Of a stretch of DNA of 10,301 nt, positions 1 to 6,687 are shown in pieces. The position numbers were made by a program, and so were the translations under genes. The notes under the pieces were generated by a model. The model was not told the origin of the DNA. It saw only the letters and a program-made list of their open reading frames with translations, and did not search any database. The DNA is taken from positions 1 to 10,301 of the forward strand of contig JBAZOJ010000133.1 in NCBI GenBank assembly GCA_041648755.1, given 5' to 3'. Positions within the stretch are counted from its first letter, which is position 1; each line of letters starts with the position of its first letter. Origin of the DNA: JBAZOJ01 sp041648755 (GTDB lineage: Bacteria; Planctomycetota; B143-G9).

Positions 1-1191
1 TTGTCTGGAGTGCCCGTCGCTTCTGGGCTCTTGGACTTCCTCGCTGTTGACTCTCTCGTTTTCCGACTGCAGGAAGATTACCGACTCGAAGGTGACGGGA
101 CCACTCGGAGGTGGCGGCTTGGGTGTTTCCTCTTCTGCTCTCGGAGGGCGTTGAGTGCGCTGCTGCTGTTGGCGCTGCGGCGGGTGCTGGCGCTGCGGCG
201 GACGGTGGTCGCGATACGGTTCGCGTCCTTGCGGCCTTTCGGGCCTTGGAGGACGCGGGGCGGAATACACATCCGCAGATTCGTATCTGATTGGTTCCGG
301 AATCGGCAGGCTGTAGATGGAGTTCGTCCTCACCGCGTATGACAGCAGGGCTACTGCGCCGCCGCCGAAGAACCCGACGATGGCAAGCAGAATCAGGAGC
401 TTCTGCTCAACATCCGTAGGTGTAAGACCGGAGGGCACGAAGAAAGTGTACAGTGTGAAGGCCAGAGCGCTCAGAGCGACAAGGATTCCCGCCGAGGTGG
501 CCGGCCAGGAGAACATCTCGTAGCGAAGCCATGTGTCGGCGTATGCTTTCGGCAACGAGTTCGGTCCACGCTGAAGGCGATTGCGCCCGAACTTGCGGGG
601 CGAGTGCAATACCGGCACCTGTCCCAGGCGCTTCGCCATCCTCGGAAGCAGAACCGTCGGGCTGTAGGTGTTGCCGTGGTATTGCTGTGCCCGTTCGACC
701 AGGCTTCTGGAAATAAGACGCAATGAGCAAAGAGGGTCTTTCAGGCGTCCCCCGGTCGCGATGCTGTAACGAACGGAGTCGGCATAGCGGTACTCCGCTG
801 CGGATGGAGGCTTTTCGACATATCCGCACACGAGGTCGGGATCGGTCTTCTTTGCTTCGTCAAGTAGCTTGAAAATATCGGACGGGTCATACTGCAGGTC
901 GGCGCTAATCGTTGCGGCGTAGAGGCCGGCGGAGAAGCGAAGTCCCGCGACTATGGCGGCATCGCGGCCATAGTGCGCATTCAGCTTAATTACGTTGAGA
1001 TAGGGTTTGGACGGCTGCAGAGCCCGGAGGAGCTCGTAACTGCCATCTGTCGAGCCGTCGTCCACGACGAGTAGCTCGAAGGGTTCTTTGTACTCGCGAA
1101 ACGCTGCGTCGAAGCGTTCGACAAACGCGGTCAGCGAATCTTTCTCGTTCCATTCGGGCACAATTACGCTCAGGTAAGTTCTAGGCGCCAA
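1..1191 (-). CDS. Family 2 glycosyltransferase, DPM1/GtrB-like, membrane-anchored (3' end outside window)
   Basis: Open frame of 397 codons with no stop before the left edge. It probably transfers a sugar from a nucleotide donor to a polyprenyl-phosphate at the cytoplasmic membrane face; donor and acceptor are not readable. The GT-A fold is seen as SVIVPEWNE (residues 8-16), VVDDGSTDG (42-50) and ISADLQYDP (95-103); ADLQ is typical of the dolichol-phosphate-mannose synthase/GtrB group. Two hydrophobic segments follow, about 229-252 and 264-285, as in GtrB-like enzymes. After residue 297 comes an unusual tail rich in Pro, Arg and Gln, then acidic, still open at the edge (100 residues so far). 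The start is TTG with AAAGGA seven bases upstream; an in-frame stop lies two codons before the TTG, and the next candidate (GTG, residue 11) would cut the first beta strand. It is third in the leftward cluster, 66 bases after the zinc-ribbon gene. Family call is firm; substrate unknown. Confidence 0.88.
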   Translation of the reverse strand, partial: MAPRTYLSVIVPEWNEKDSLTAFVERFDAAFREYKEPFELLVVDDGSTDGSYELLRALQPSKPYLNVIKLNAHYGRDAAIVAGLRFSAGLYAATISADLQYDPSDIFKLLDEAKKTDPDLVCGYVEKPPSAAEYRYADSVRYSIATGGRLKDPLCSLRLISRSLVERAQQYHGNTYSPTVLLPRMAKRLGQVPVLHSPRKFGRNRLQRGPNSLPKAYADTWLRYEMFSWPATSAGILVALSALAFTLYTFFVPSGLTPTDVEQKLLILLAIVGFFGGGAVALLSYAVRTNSIYSLPIPEPIRYESADVYSAPRPPRPERPQGREPYRDHRPPQRQHPPQRQQQQRTQRPPRAEEETPKPPPPSGPVTFESVIFLQSENERVNSEEVQEPRSDGHSRQ

Positions 1192-1222
1192 TTTCTGATC
1201 CTTTCATCCTGAGCGCGAGGGG

Positions 1223-1239
1223 GTCCGGGAAATCCGGAC
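1223..1239 (-). repeat. Intercistronic inverted repeat (hairpin)
   Basis: GTCCGG and CCGGAC are separated by five bases, so the RNA can form a 6-bp GC-rich stem. It sits in the 66-base gap between the zinc-ribbon gene and the glycosyltransferase. No T-run follows in the leftward direction, so it is not a standard intrinsic terminator. It could stabilise the upstream mRNA end or partly attenuate, or be chance. Confidence 0.4.
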
Positions 1240-1257
1240 GATGCATACGTGTCTGCT

Positions 1258-2007
1258 CTAAACGTTGAGTGGCATAGACTTGTGCCACATGTACAAAAGC
1301 TGGTTGATCTCGCCGAGCAAGTCTTCCACGGATTTCGGAACCTGCATCTTCTTGGCTTCGTATTGGCTGGTCACGTTCTGCAGAAGTTCCTGTGCCTTTT
1401 CGATCTCCGTTATGGCGGCCTGTATCCCCTTTGCCTGCTGGCGGGGATCCACGAGTTCCTTGCCTTTCTTGTAGATCGAAATGGCCTTGTCCATGATGGC
1501 TCTCGCCTGTGATTCGGCCGTCGCGTATGGCGGCGCGGTAGGCGCTGTACTGGCTGTCGGAGTGAATGTGGGGATGCTCTTTCCGCTTGGCTGCGCGACC
1601 ACCGCGATGATGACGATCAACAGGATGACGCCTCCTACGGCGCCTCCGATCATCAGCATCTTCTTCTTGTCTTCGTTCCCTCTTTGCGGGGCGCGGTCGG
1701 GTCGCGAAGGTCTACGATTCGAGGTCCCGCGCGTGTTACGGCGCTCAGGTTGCCTCTCTTCCTCGTAGTACTCGTCTTGTCCGCGGGTTTCCCTTGCGGA
1801 CCTCTGCGTTGTCTGCGGCCTCGCGAAGGCAGGGGCGTTCCGCCCTTTTGCCGGGCTGGCGCTTGCTTTCGCGCCGCCTGACTTCTCGGCATCCGTAGGC
1901 GCGCATGCAGCGCAGTAATAGTCACTGCCTACATATCCGCCTTCGCCGGCTTCGATATCGTCTGCCGAAATCCTCTTGCCGCAACTCTCGCAGTACTCGA
2001 AATCCAC
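1258..2007 (-). CDS. Membrane protein with N-terminal zinc ribbon and extracytoplasmic helical domain
   Basis: 249 aa, specific function not recognised. The N-terminus carries two CxxC pairs (C6/C9 and C32/C35), a likely zinc ribbon. Residues 40-112 are a low-complexity linker rich in Ala, Arg, Gln and Pro. A KKK cluster (114-116) precedes one hydrophobic segment (about 117-138), which predicts the zinc ribbon inside the cell and the C-terminus outside. A short Thr/Pro/Ala stretch (146-163) leads to a predicted all-helical domain (164-245) with Lys/Glu heptad-like runs and a conserved-looking NQLLYMWHK end. The start is GTG with GGAGG four bases upstream. It follows holA by 13 bases and precedes the glycosyltransferase, so it is probably cotranscribed with both. 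A sensing or scaffolding role is conceivable but not shown. The reading frame itself is secure. Confidence 0.85.
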   Translation of the reverse strand: MDFEYCESCGKRISADDIEAGEGGYVGSDYYCAACAPTDAEKSGGAKASASPAKGRNAPAFARPQTTQRSARETRGQDEYYEEERQPERRNTRGTSNRRPSRPDRAPQRGNEDKKKMLMIGGAVGGVILLIVIIAVVAQPSGKSIPTFTPTASTAPTAPPYATAESQARAIMDKAISIYKKGKELVDPRQQAKGIQAAITEIEKAQELLQNVTSQYEAKKMQVPKSVEDLLGEINQLLYMWHKSMPLNV

Positions 2008-2020
2008 TTTTCCTCCGCTG

Positions 2021-3013
2021 CTACTCTGTCAGCGCGTACACAAACTCAACGAGAACAACTTCGGGCGGCTTCACGCTAGTCTTCAGCGCTCTGTCCGACT
2101 CGACCGTGGCCTTCAGGACTTCCTCTGCCCTCCATCTGGCGCTTTCTGCTACCCGGCTTAGGAACTGGTTCTGGTAAAACCGAACATTCAGTGCCTTGAG
2201 TATATCCGGGTCACTCTCGCCAGATGCTCGCATTTCGGCGGCTCTCAGCAGTTTCCTGACTTCAGTCGCAAGTACCGCATGCAGCGACTGTGCCTGCTCC
2301 CCCTCGCGCAATGCGCGTTCGAGCAATGCCAGCGCTTCTTTGCGTCTCTTCCTCGCGACATGGTCGACAAGCTTGTATACGCTCTCGGCCGCTTCGGAAA
2401 GGGAAACCGCTGCTAAGTCCTCCTTCCTGATGGTCTTTCTTCCGCTCGTGTAGGCGATTATCTTTTCCAACTCGTTCTTCAGAGCAAGAAGATCGCCCGC
2501 GAACGCACTCGTGAGGCTCGATGCCACCTCGGGGTCAACTGACAGGCCGAGGCTTGATATGAGCCTCATCGCCCGTGAGGTGAATTCCCCCCCCTTCAAC
2601 TCAGGTAGATAATACAGCGCGATGTTGCCGGACAGTCCCTTTGCAAAAGGGGACGCTTCCGTTACCTCAGGCGCGCTGAATACCACATAAGAGCCGGGGG
2701 GCGGCGACGAAGTCCAGTCATTCAGTAACTCGGCATCATCCTTCTTGCGCGGAGAATAGCCGCGCAGGATCAGTAGCCGTGCGCTTGCGAAAAAACCTGC
2801 TCCGCTTGCTGACGCTAAGGCGTCCTTCAGGGGTTGGTCGTCGCCGCGCAGTGTCACTATCTCGCCTTCGTCGCCCCATTCCTTCGTGAATATGCACCGA
2901 AGGTGGCCGATTGCCTCCTCGTGATCATACAAGGAAGGCCCGGTCAGCACCGTTAACGGCGCCGATCGCGTGATCGAAAAAAGGGATTGGATCCCTGAAA
3001 TCGCTGTTGCCAT
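2021..3013 (-). CDS. holA: DNA polymerase III delta subunit
   Basis: 330 aa, the usual length for delta, the clamp-loader subunit that opens the beta sliding clamp within the gamma/tau-delta-delta' complex. The N-terminus has the delta-type start TVLTGPSLYDHEEAI (residues 19-33), matching the LxGxxxyl..ea pattern, without a Walker A motif, as expected because delta is not an ATPase. Central residues carry the delta feature LKNELEKIIAY (about 202-212) followed by Glu/Ala-rich helices. The C-terminal domain has the family pattern LLRAAEMRASG, then a helical repeat with DRALKTS near the end. Start chosen: ATG at 3013, with AAAGGGTGA seven bases upstream. A start at 3166 would add 51 residues with no delta likeness and would lie inside the -10 box of the predicted promoter. 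It is the first gene of the leftward cluster. Sequence identity to model delta proteins looks low, but the domain order supports the call. Confidence 0.88.
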   Translation of the reverse strand: MATAISGIQSLFSITRSAPLTVLTGPSLYDHEEAIGHLRCIFTKEWGDEGEIVTLRGDDQPLKDALASASGAGFFASARLLILRGYSPRKKDDAELLNDWTSSPPPGSYVVFSAPEVTEASPFAKGLSGNIALYYLPELKGGEFTSRAMRLISSLGLSVDPEVASSLTSAFAGDLLALKNELEKIIAYTSGRKTIRKEDLAAVSLSEAAESVYKLVDHVARKRRKEALALLERALREGEQAQSLHAVLATEVRKLLRAAEMRASGESDPDILKALNVRFYQNQFLSRVAESARWRAEEVLKATVESDRALKTSVKPPEVVLVEFVYALTE

Positions 3014-3041
3014 TATACTATCACCCTTTATCTTACTACCT

Positions 3042-3057
3042 TTGACAGACAGGTCAA
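3042..3057. promoter_or_regulatory. Inverted repeat TTGAC-N6-GTCAA in the holA leader
   Basis: A perfect 5-bp dyad with a six-base centre lies 29 bases before the holA start codon. It is inside the leader if transcription starts near 3158. It could be an operator or a weak RNA hairpin; the leftward strand also gives a poor second promoter here (TTGACC, 16 bases, TAAGAT), but that would place the transcript start within the ribosome binding site. Low certainty. Confidence 0.3.
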
Positions 3058-3164
3058 TCCGCTGGCTGCCCGTCTGCCGGTGGGCACCAGAGACACTTCG
3101 TTCGTCACCAAGTGAGCTCACGATTTTCGGACACCGCTCTTGCGAAATTGCGAACGGCTGTATC

Positions 3165-3193
3165 ATTCTACATAGTCATACCGTGAACGGCAA
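3165..3193 (-). promoter_or_regulatory. Predicted sigma70-type promoter for the holA cluster
   Basis: On the minus strand the -35 box is TTGCCG (3193-3188, 4 of 6 consensus bases). A 17-base spacer precedes the -10 box TAGAAT (3170-3165, 5 of 6). Transcription would start near 3158, leaving a leader of about 145 bases before holA. No other leftward promoter of similar quality was seen between holA and the divergent pentapeptide gene. Confidence 0.55.
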
Positions 3194-3272
3194 CTACGCC
3201 CCACTGGCATCTTGAGGCGACCCTTCCCCCGATGAAGGTGTCCAAGACATCGTTAGTAGAGAGGTACGTAGC

Positions 3273-4076
3273 ATGGAAACCGGCTCTGTCCCCCAGAGGA
3301 AACCCCGGGGCTCGAAAGATAGATACTTCTCCCTCAAAGGCGGCTGCAAGTACGCTCATCCCTCCGTCGCGGAATTTGTATGCCCATTCCCTGTCGTTGG
3401 CTCTCGCGAAGGAGTCCCGCTCTGCTACTTCCATCTTGGCGATGACCCGGACACGACCGAGAAGCCCGAGCCTTCCCTGGTTACATCCGCCCTGTCGGAG
3501 CTTCTCAGGAATCGCGGGGTCATCCAGATCCCCGACTGGCATCTTGCCGGCCTGCCGTTGGTGAATCTTCACTTTGAGGCGGTCGAGATCTTCCGCACTG
3601 ATTTCTCAGGCGCTGACCTGTCCTGGTCGGTCTTTGACAAGGCCCGGCTCATTTTCTGCGAGTTCGGGGCTTCCAAGATGACGATGAACCGAATGGTCGA
3701 GGCTGTCATATCCCATTCACGTTTCATCGGTGCGGACCTCGTTGCATCGGACCTGTCTCGTCTCTCAGCCACCAAATGTAATTTCGCCGAGGCGAAACTG
3801 TCCAGCGCGAAGTTGCGCTATGCCAGCTTTGAAAACTGCATCCTGTCAGGAGTACATGGAGGCAGCGCGGATTTCAGCGCCGCGAACCTCACCGATTGCG
3901 ACCTTAGAGATTCCTTCTTCCGCCGCGCGCGCTTTATTGACTGCAATCTGGTTGACGTTGACTTCTCCGGCGCTGACCTTGCCTTCGCGGATTTCACCGG
4001 GTCCCGATTCACCGGTGTCAGTTTCGTTGGCTCCAACCTCGAATGTGTGATCGGGCTTGATCCACCGGTCAGATGA
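3273..4076 (+). CDS. Pentapeptide-repeat protein with N-terminal Cys/His motif
   Basis: 267 aa with no signal peptide, so likely cytosolic. Residues about 108-260 are pentapeptide repeats of the A(D/N)LxX type (for example FSGADL, FIGADL, FSAANL, FSGADL), which predict a right-handed four-sided beta-helix of roughly seven coils. The N-terminal 55 residues contain C25, C37, C51 and H54; the CYFH ending resembles the small C...CxFH motif in front of other bacterial pentapeptide proteins and could bind zinc. Residues 68-105 join the two parts. Pentapeptide proteins do varied jobs (gyrase protection by DNA mimicry, scaffolding); nothing here picks one. The start is ATG with GAGAGGT seven bases upstream. 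It is divergent from holA and convergent with the helicase, its stop ending one base from the helicase stop. No terminator is visible between them, so the two transcripts probably overlap. Confidence 0.87.
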   Translation: METGSVPQRKPRGSKDRYFSLKGGCKYAHPSVAEFVCPFPVVGSREGVPLCYFHLGDDPDTTEKPEPSLVTSALSELLRNRGVIQIPDWHLAGLPLVNLHFEAVEIFRTDFSGADLSWSVFDKARLIFCEFGASKMTMNRMVEAVISHSRFIGADLVASDLSRLSATKCNFAEAKLSSAKLRYASFENCILSGVHGGSADFSAANLTDCDLRDSFFRRARFIDCNLVDVDFSGADLAFADFTGSRFTGVSFVGSNLECVIGLDPPVR

Positions 4077-4077
4077 C

Positions 4078-6387
4078 TCATGCCTTGCTCAATCCCTTCT
4101 GCCCGGGCGCGCTCATGACTCTGAAACTCTTCGACAGTCGGTAGCTTCCCTCTCCGTCATTTTCCACGGGATTGAAGGCAACATAAGGCTTCAATTCAGT
4201 TCTAAGCTGTGATACGTACTTGCGAGCCCTTTCCGAATCGCCGTCTTGCGTTAGTCGCGAGCCCCTGACCCAACCCTCTCCATCTTCGCAGGCTATCGCA
4301 AGTTGCTCAAGCAACTCGTAGGTCGCAAGCCTCAGCCTTGCCTTCTTACCCCCAATTAGCGCATCTCCACTTCTGTCTCTTCCCTGTCCTGCGATGACCA
4401 ATTCAACTACAGTGGCATCACCTTCTTCGGCATCCGCTGCTCTTCTGGCCAGGATCGAGTCCAGGAAATCCGCAGCCTTCGCCTGACCTCGCGCATGAGC
4501 GATGCTACGTGCGGTTCGGGTGATTGAGCCTACCGATTTGCCCAAGACCTGCTGCACACCAGCGCTCACCCACGCGCGGCTCTCTATTTCTTTCTCCTTG
4601 GCTCCTTTGAATTTCAGGTACAACGCCGCCGTTCCCTTCAGTCGGCGAAGTACCGGAGTGTCGAGACCGAATCTCAGCACTTCGCTCACGGGAACGCTCT
4701 CTTGTCCTCCGAGTTCATCGATGAGACGCGCGGCTTCGTGGGGCGAAGCGGGAGGCAGATTCGACGCCGTTTCCCTAAGACCGCACGCCTCCCAGAGCCA
4801 GGCTGCCGCGCTCCCTTTTTCGAAATCGAACGTCGCCAGGAATTCTGCCACCTTCATTGCCCCGTCAAGGCTTAACCCGTTTGCTACCGCAATTGCGCCG
4901 ATCTTGCTCAACTGCCATCCACCTTTGCTCAATCTTGCCATTGACCCGTCCTCCATCCCCTTCAGCGCTCCGGCAACCGCTTCCCTGCTCAATGTAATCC
5001 CAAAAGGCCCGTCTGAGACGAATCGCGCCAACTCGTCCACGGAAGTACTCCCGAGCACGTACATCGTCTTTGCCAATGCTTCGGCTGTCTCATCCCCGCT
5101 ACGGAGTCTTCTTGCTCCGCAGCACGGCATGTCCAACAGTTCTTCAAGTGCGCCGGATCCGATACCGGCCGGCCGTATTACCATTGCCCGGCCCTCACCA
5201 GTCGCGAACCCCATCCTGCCTGCTCTTCCACCCAAGCTCTCAAACTCCTCGGCCGTAATGGCGCGCAAACCGAAAGTGTCGCAGTCCTCCTCCCATCGCA
5301 GTCCTTCCACGAGCACATTCCTGATGGGCAGATTGACTCCCCTGCCAAGAGTACCGGTGCACATTACGCTCTTCAGCCTTCCATCAACGATCATCCTCTC
5401 GACCGCTTCGCGCTCTCCCGCGGTCAGATCTGCATTGTGAAAGCCCACTCCCATGGGCACGACTTCGCACAGCAACTCGCGGCTGAATGTCTCCGGCAAC
5501 AACCGAAGCTCAGCGGGAACTGCTGCGGCTTTCATTTCGCTCCTCAACTCGTGTGCGAGCTGCCTCGCCTGCCGTCGTGTCGAGTTGCGATCGCGAAGGA
5601 AGACCAGAGAGGATTCGCCGCGCAAGTGCATTTCCCGCGCCAGAAATCTGAGCGAGTCCTGCTCTGGCATGGCAGGGAAGTCTCCCACGATGCTCTCTTT
5701 GCCGCGAGCTCCGGAGTTGTACTCTTCGTAGATGAAATCGCCGCCTGAAAATATCCCGCGCCTCAAGGGCACACCACGTTGTCCTGAAGTCAGTGCGATC
5801 AAGCCGGACCACACGACGAGATCGTCCTCCGGTTGAAGCGCTGCTGACGTAGCCAGGAAGCGGGCCTTGGTAGAGCAAATCACCCGCTTCGCAATAGTGG
5901 CGGCTGTGATTCCTCGCGACTTGTCATATGCGATGTCAAACTCGTCGAGCCCTATGATGCTCGGCCGACTTTCCATTGATGAAGTCAAAGAGGGCAGGGC
6001 CGCGAAGGCCTGCTCATAAACCGCAACCGCGATGTCGAAATCTCCTGTCCGAAGAGCCCCCTCTTCTCCACCAGGGAACGTGCGAAACCCGCGGTCCCGA
6101 AAATGTGGCAGAAACCTGCGTGCGAATTCTGCCTGTTGTGACCGCGTCGTCACGAGAAGCAGAGCCCTGCCTCCTGCAGCGACAACCTTGAGAGCAGACA
6201 ATACGAACAGGAATGTCTTTCCGCTGCTCGTTGGGCCGAGTAGAAAGACCCCTTTTCTTCGCCGCTGATCGAGTGCACGGAGCCCTGCGGATTGCATGTC
6301 AGTGAGGGTACTCACTCCAAGTTCCGCGAGCCATTGGCAGTCTTCAGTCGAGAAACCGTGTTTCTTCAGGTCGTTCGCTGTTCCCAT
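4078..6387 (-). CDS. Ski2/Hel308-like superfamily 2 helicase with C-terminal winged-helix-like domain
   Basis: 769 aa, ATP-dependent nucleic-acid translocase. Motifs in order: Q-like motif around Q32, Walker A GPTSSGKT (51-58), motif II DEFD (148-151), motif III region ATSA (179-182), motif IV region GVGFHNADLT (314-323), motif V TGTLGRGVNLP (344-354) and motif VI GGRAGR (386-391). GVGFHNADLT and RGVNLP are characteristic of the Ski2/Hel308/Brr2 branch. A winged helix and ratchet-like helical region (about 430-640) follow. The last ~100 residues (about 659-753) resemble an OmpR/PhoB-type winged helix: a helix with LATYELLEQLA, a recognition-like helix RKYVSQLRTEL, and a hairpin ending GEGSYRLS. 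Motif II ends in D rather than H, and motif VI has Ser where Gln is usual. Start: ATG at 6387 with GGAGGA just upstream, about 33 bases after the predicted transcript start; a start at 6666 would run through the promoter. Helicase call is strong; DNA or RNA substrate is unknown. Confidence 0.9.
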   Translation of the reverse strand: MGTANDLKKHGFSTEDCQWLAELGVSTLTDMQSAGLRALDQRRRKGVFLLGPTSSGKTFLFVLSALKVVAAGGRALLLVTTRSQQAEFARRFLPHFRDRGFRTFPGGEEGALRTGDFDIAVAVYEQAFAALPSLTSSMESRPSIIGLDEFDIAYDKSRGITAATIAKRVICSTKARFLATSAALQPEDDLVVWSGLIALTSGQRGVPLRRGIFSGGDFIYEEYNSGARGKESIVGDFPAMPEQDSLRFLAREMHLRGESSLVFLRDRNSTRRQARQLAHELRSEMKAAAVPAELRLLPETFSRELLCEVVPMGVGFHNADLTAGEREAVERMIVDGRLKSVMCTGTLGRGVNLPIRNVLVEGLRWEEDCDTFGLRAITAEEFESLGGRAGRMGFATGEGRAMVIRPAGIGSGALEELLDMPCCGARRLRSGDETAEALAKTMYVLGSTSVDELARFVSDGPFGITLSREAVAGALKGMEDGSMARLSKGGWQLSKIGAIAVANGLSLDGAMKVAEFLATFDFEKGSAAAWLWEACGLRETASNLPPASPHEAARLIDELGGQESVPVSEVLRFGLDTPVLRRLKGTAALYLKFKGAKEKEIESRAWVSAGVQQVLGKSVGSITRTARSIAHARGQAKAADFLDSILARRAADAEEGDATVVELVIAGQGRDRSGDALIGGKKARLRLATYELLEQLAIACEDGEGWVRGSRLTQDGDSERARKYVSQLRTELKPYVAFNPVENDGEGSYRLSKSFRVMSAPGQKGLSKA

Positions 6388-6419
6388 TTGTCCTCCTCGG
6401 GAAAACGCGGGTGTTGCCA

Positions 6420-6427
6420 TTACGTAA
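6420..6427. promoter_or_regulatory. TTACGTAA palindrome at the helicase transcript start
   Basis: A perfect 8-base palindrome lies directly between the helicase -10 box and its expected first transcribed base. This is a classic place for a repressor to block initiation. The site is short and AT-rich, so chance is a serious alternative. Confidence 0.25.
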
Positions 6428-6456
6428 ATAGTACCACTTTCGTTACAATATGTCAA
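6428..6456 (-). promoter_or_regulatory. Near-consensus sigma70-type promoter for the helicase
   Basis: On the minus strand, TTGACA (6456-6451, perfect) and TACTAT (6433-6428, 5 of 6) are 17 bases apart. Transcription should begin near 6421, giving a leader of about 33 bases that holds the GGAGGA ribosome site before the ATG at 6387. This supports the shorter helicase start. Confidence 0.75.
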
Positions 6457-6507
6457 ATCATATCCCACCTTCGCACGAATCGGAAAATTTGCGCTTTTGT
6501 GGAGCAG

Positions 6508-6525
6508 GTTGCCCGGTCTGGCAAC
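6508..6525. promoter_or_regulatory. Inverted repeat GTTGCC-N6-GGCAAC, candidate operator
   Basis: A perfect 6-bp dyad with a six-base centre lies between the two divergent promoters: 51 bases from the helicase -35 box and 44 bases from the rightward -35 box. Its size and symmetry fit a site for a dimeric regulator able to act on both promoters. No T-run follows, so it is not a terminator. The rest of the 300-base gap holds only the two promoters, their leaders and no convincing small gene. Confidence 0.4.
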
Positions 6526-6569
6526 TATTCTCGCGGCGGCCGACCCGCTGACTTTCGCTCTTTTTTGTA

Positions 6570-6597
6570 TTGACACTGTTTCCGGCCTTAGTATAAT
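6570..6597 (+). promoter_or_regulatory. Consensus sigma70-type promoter for the secreted-protein operon
   Basis: TTGACA (6570-6575) and TATAAT (6592-6597) both match consensus perfectly, with a 16-base spacer. Transcription should start near 6604, giving a leader of about 84 bases. It is the strongest promoter in the window by inspection and suggests abundant expression of the two exported proteins. Confidence 0.8.
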
Positions 6598-6660
6598 CGG
6601 GCTTTGCGGTCGTTTTGGACGCTCGAATTTCAGCCGCTTTCGTGAGATTTGGCGTTCCTT

Positions 6661-6679
6661 CCGCATGGTCTGCGGAGGT
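6661..6679 (+). promoter_or_regulatory. Ribosome binding site partly inside a leader hairpin
   Basis: CCGCA (6661-6665) pairs with TGCGG (6671-6675) around a five-base loop. The Shine-Dalgarno GGAGGT (6674-6679), eight bases before the ATG at 6688, begins within the second arm, so two of its bases would be paired. This could modestly tune translation. Confidence 0.4.
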
Positions 6680-6687
6680 CATGATTT

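Noticed and set aside
1223..1239. Intrinsic terminator between the zinc-ribbon gene and the glycosyltransferase
   Set aside because: A stem is present but no T-run follows on the minus strand, so it is kept only as a hairpin.
3148..3176. Rightward promoter for the pentapeptide gene (TTGCGA, 17 bases, CATAGT; alternatively TTGCGA at 3140, 15 bases, TATCAT)
   Set aside because: Each version has a weak -10 box or wrong spacing, and both overlap the better leftward promoter. The true promoter of this gene was not identified.
4502..5440. Long rightward open frame opposite the helicase
   Set aside because: It is antisense to conserved helicase motifs, has Ser/Pro/Arg-rich low-information sequence and no ribosome site.
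3273..6687. Anti-phage defence island around the helicase and pentapeptide protein
   Set aside because: No nuclease, methylase, toxin, CRISPR or mobile element accompanies them, and neighbours are housekeeping or surface genes. The idea rests only on the helicase fusion.
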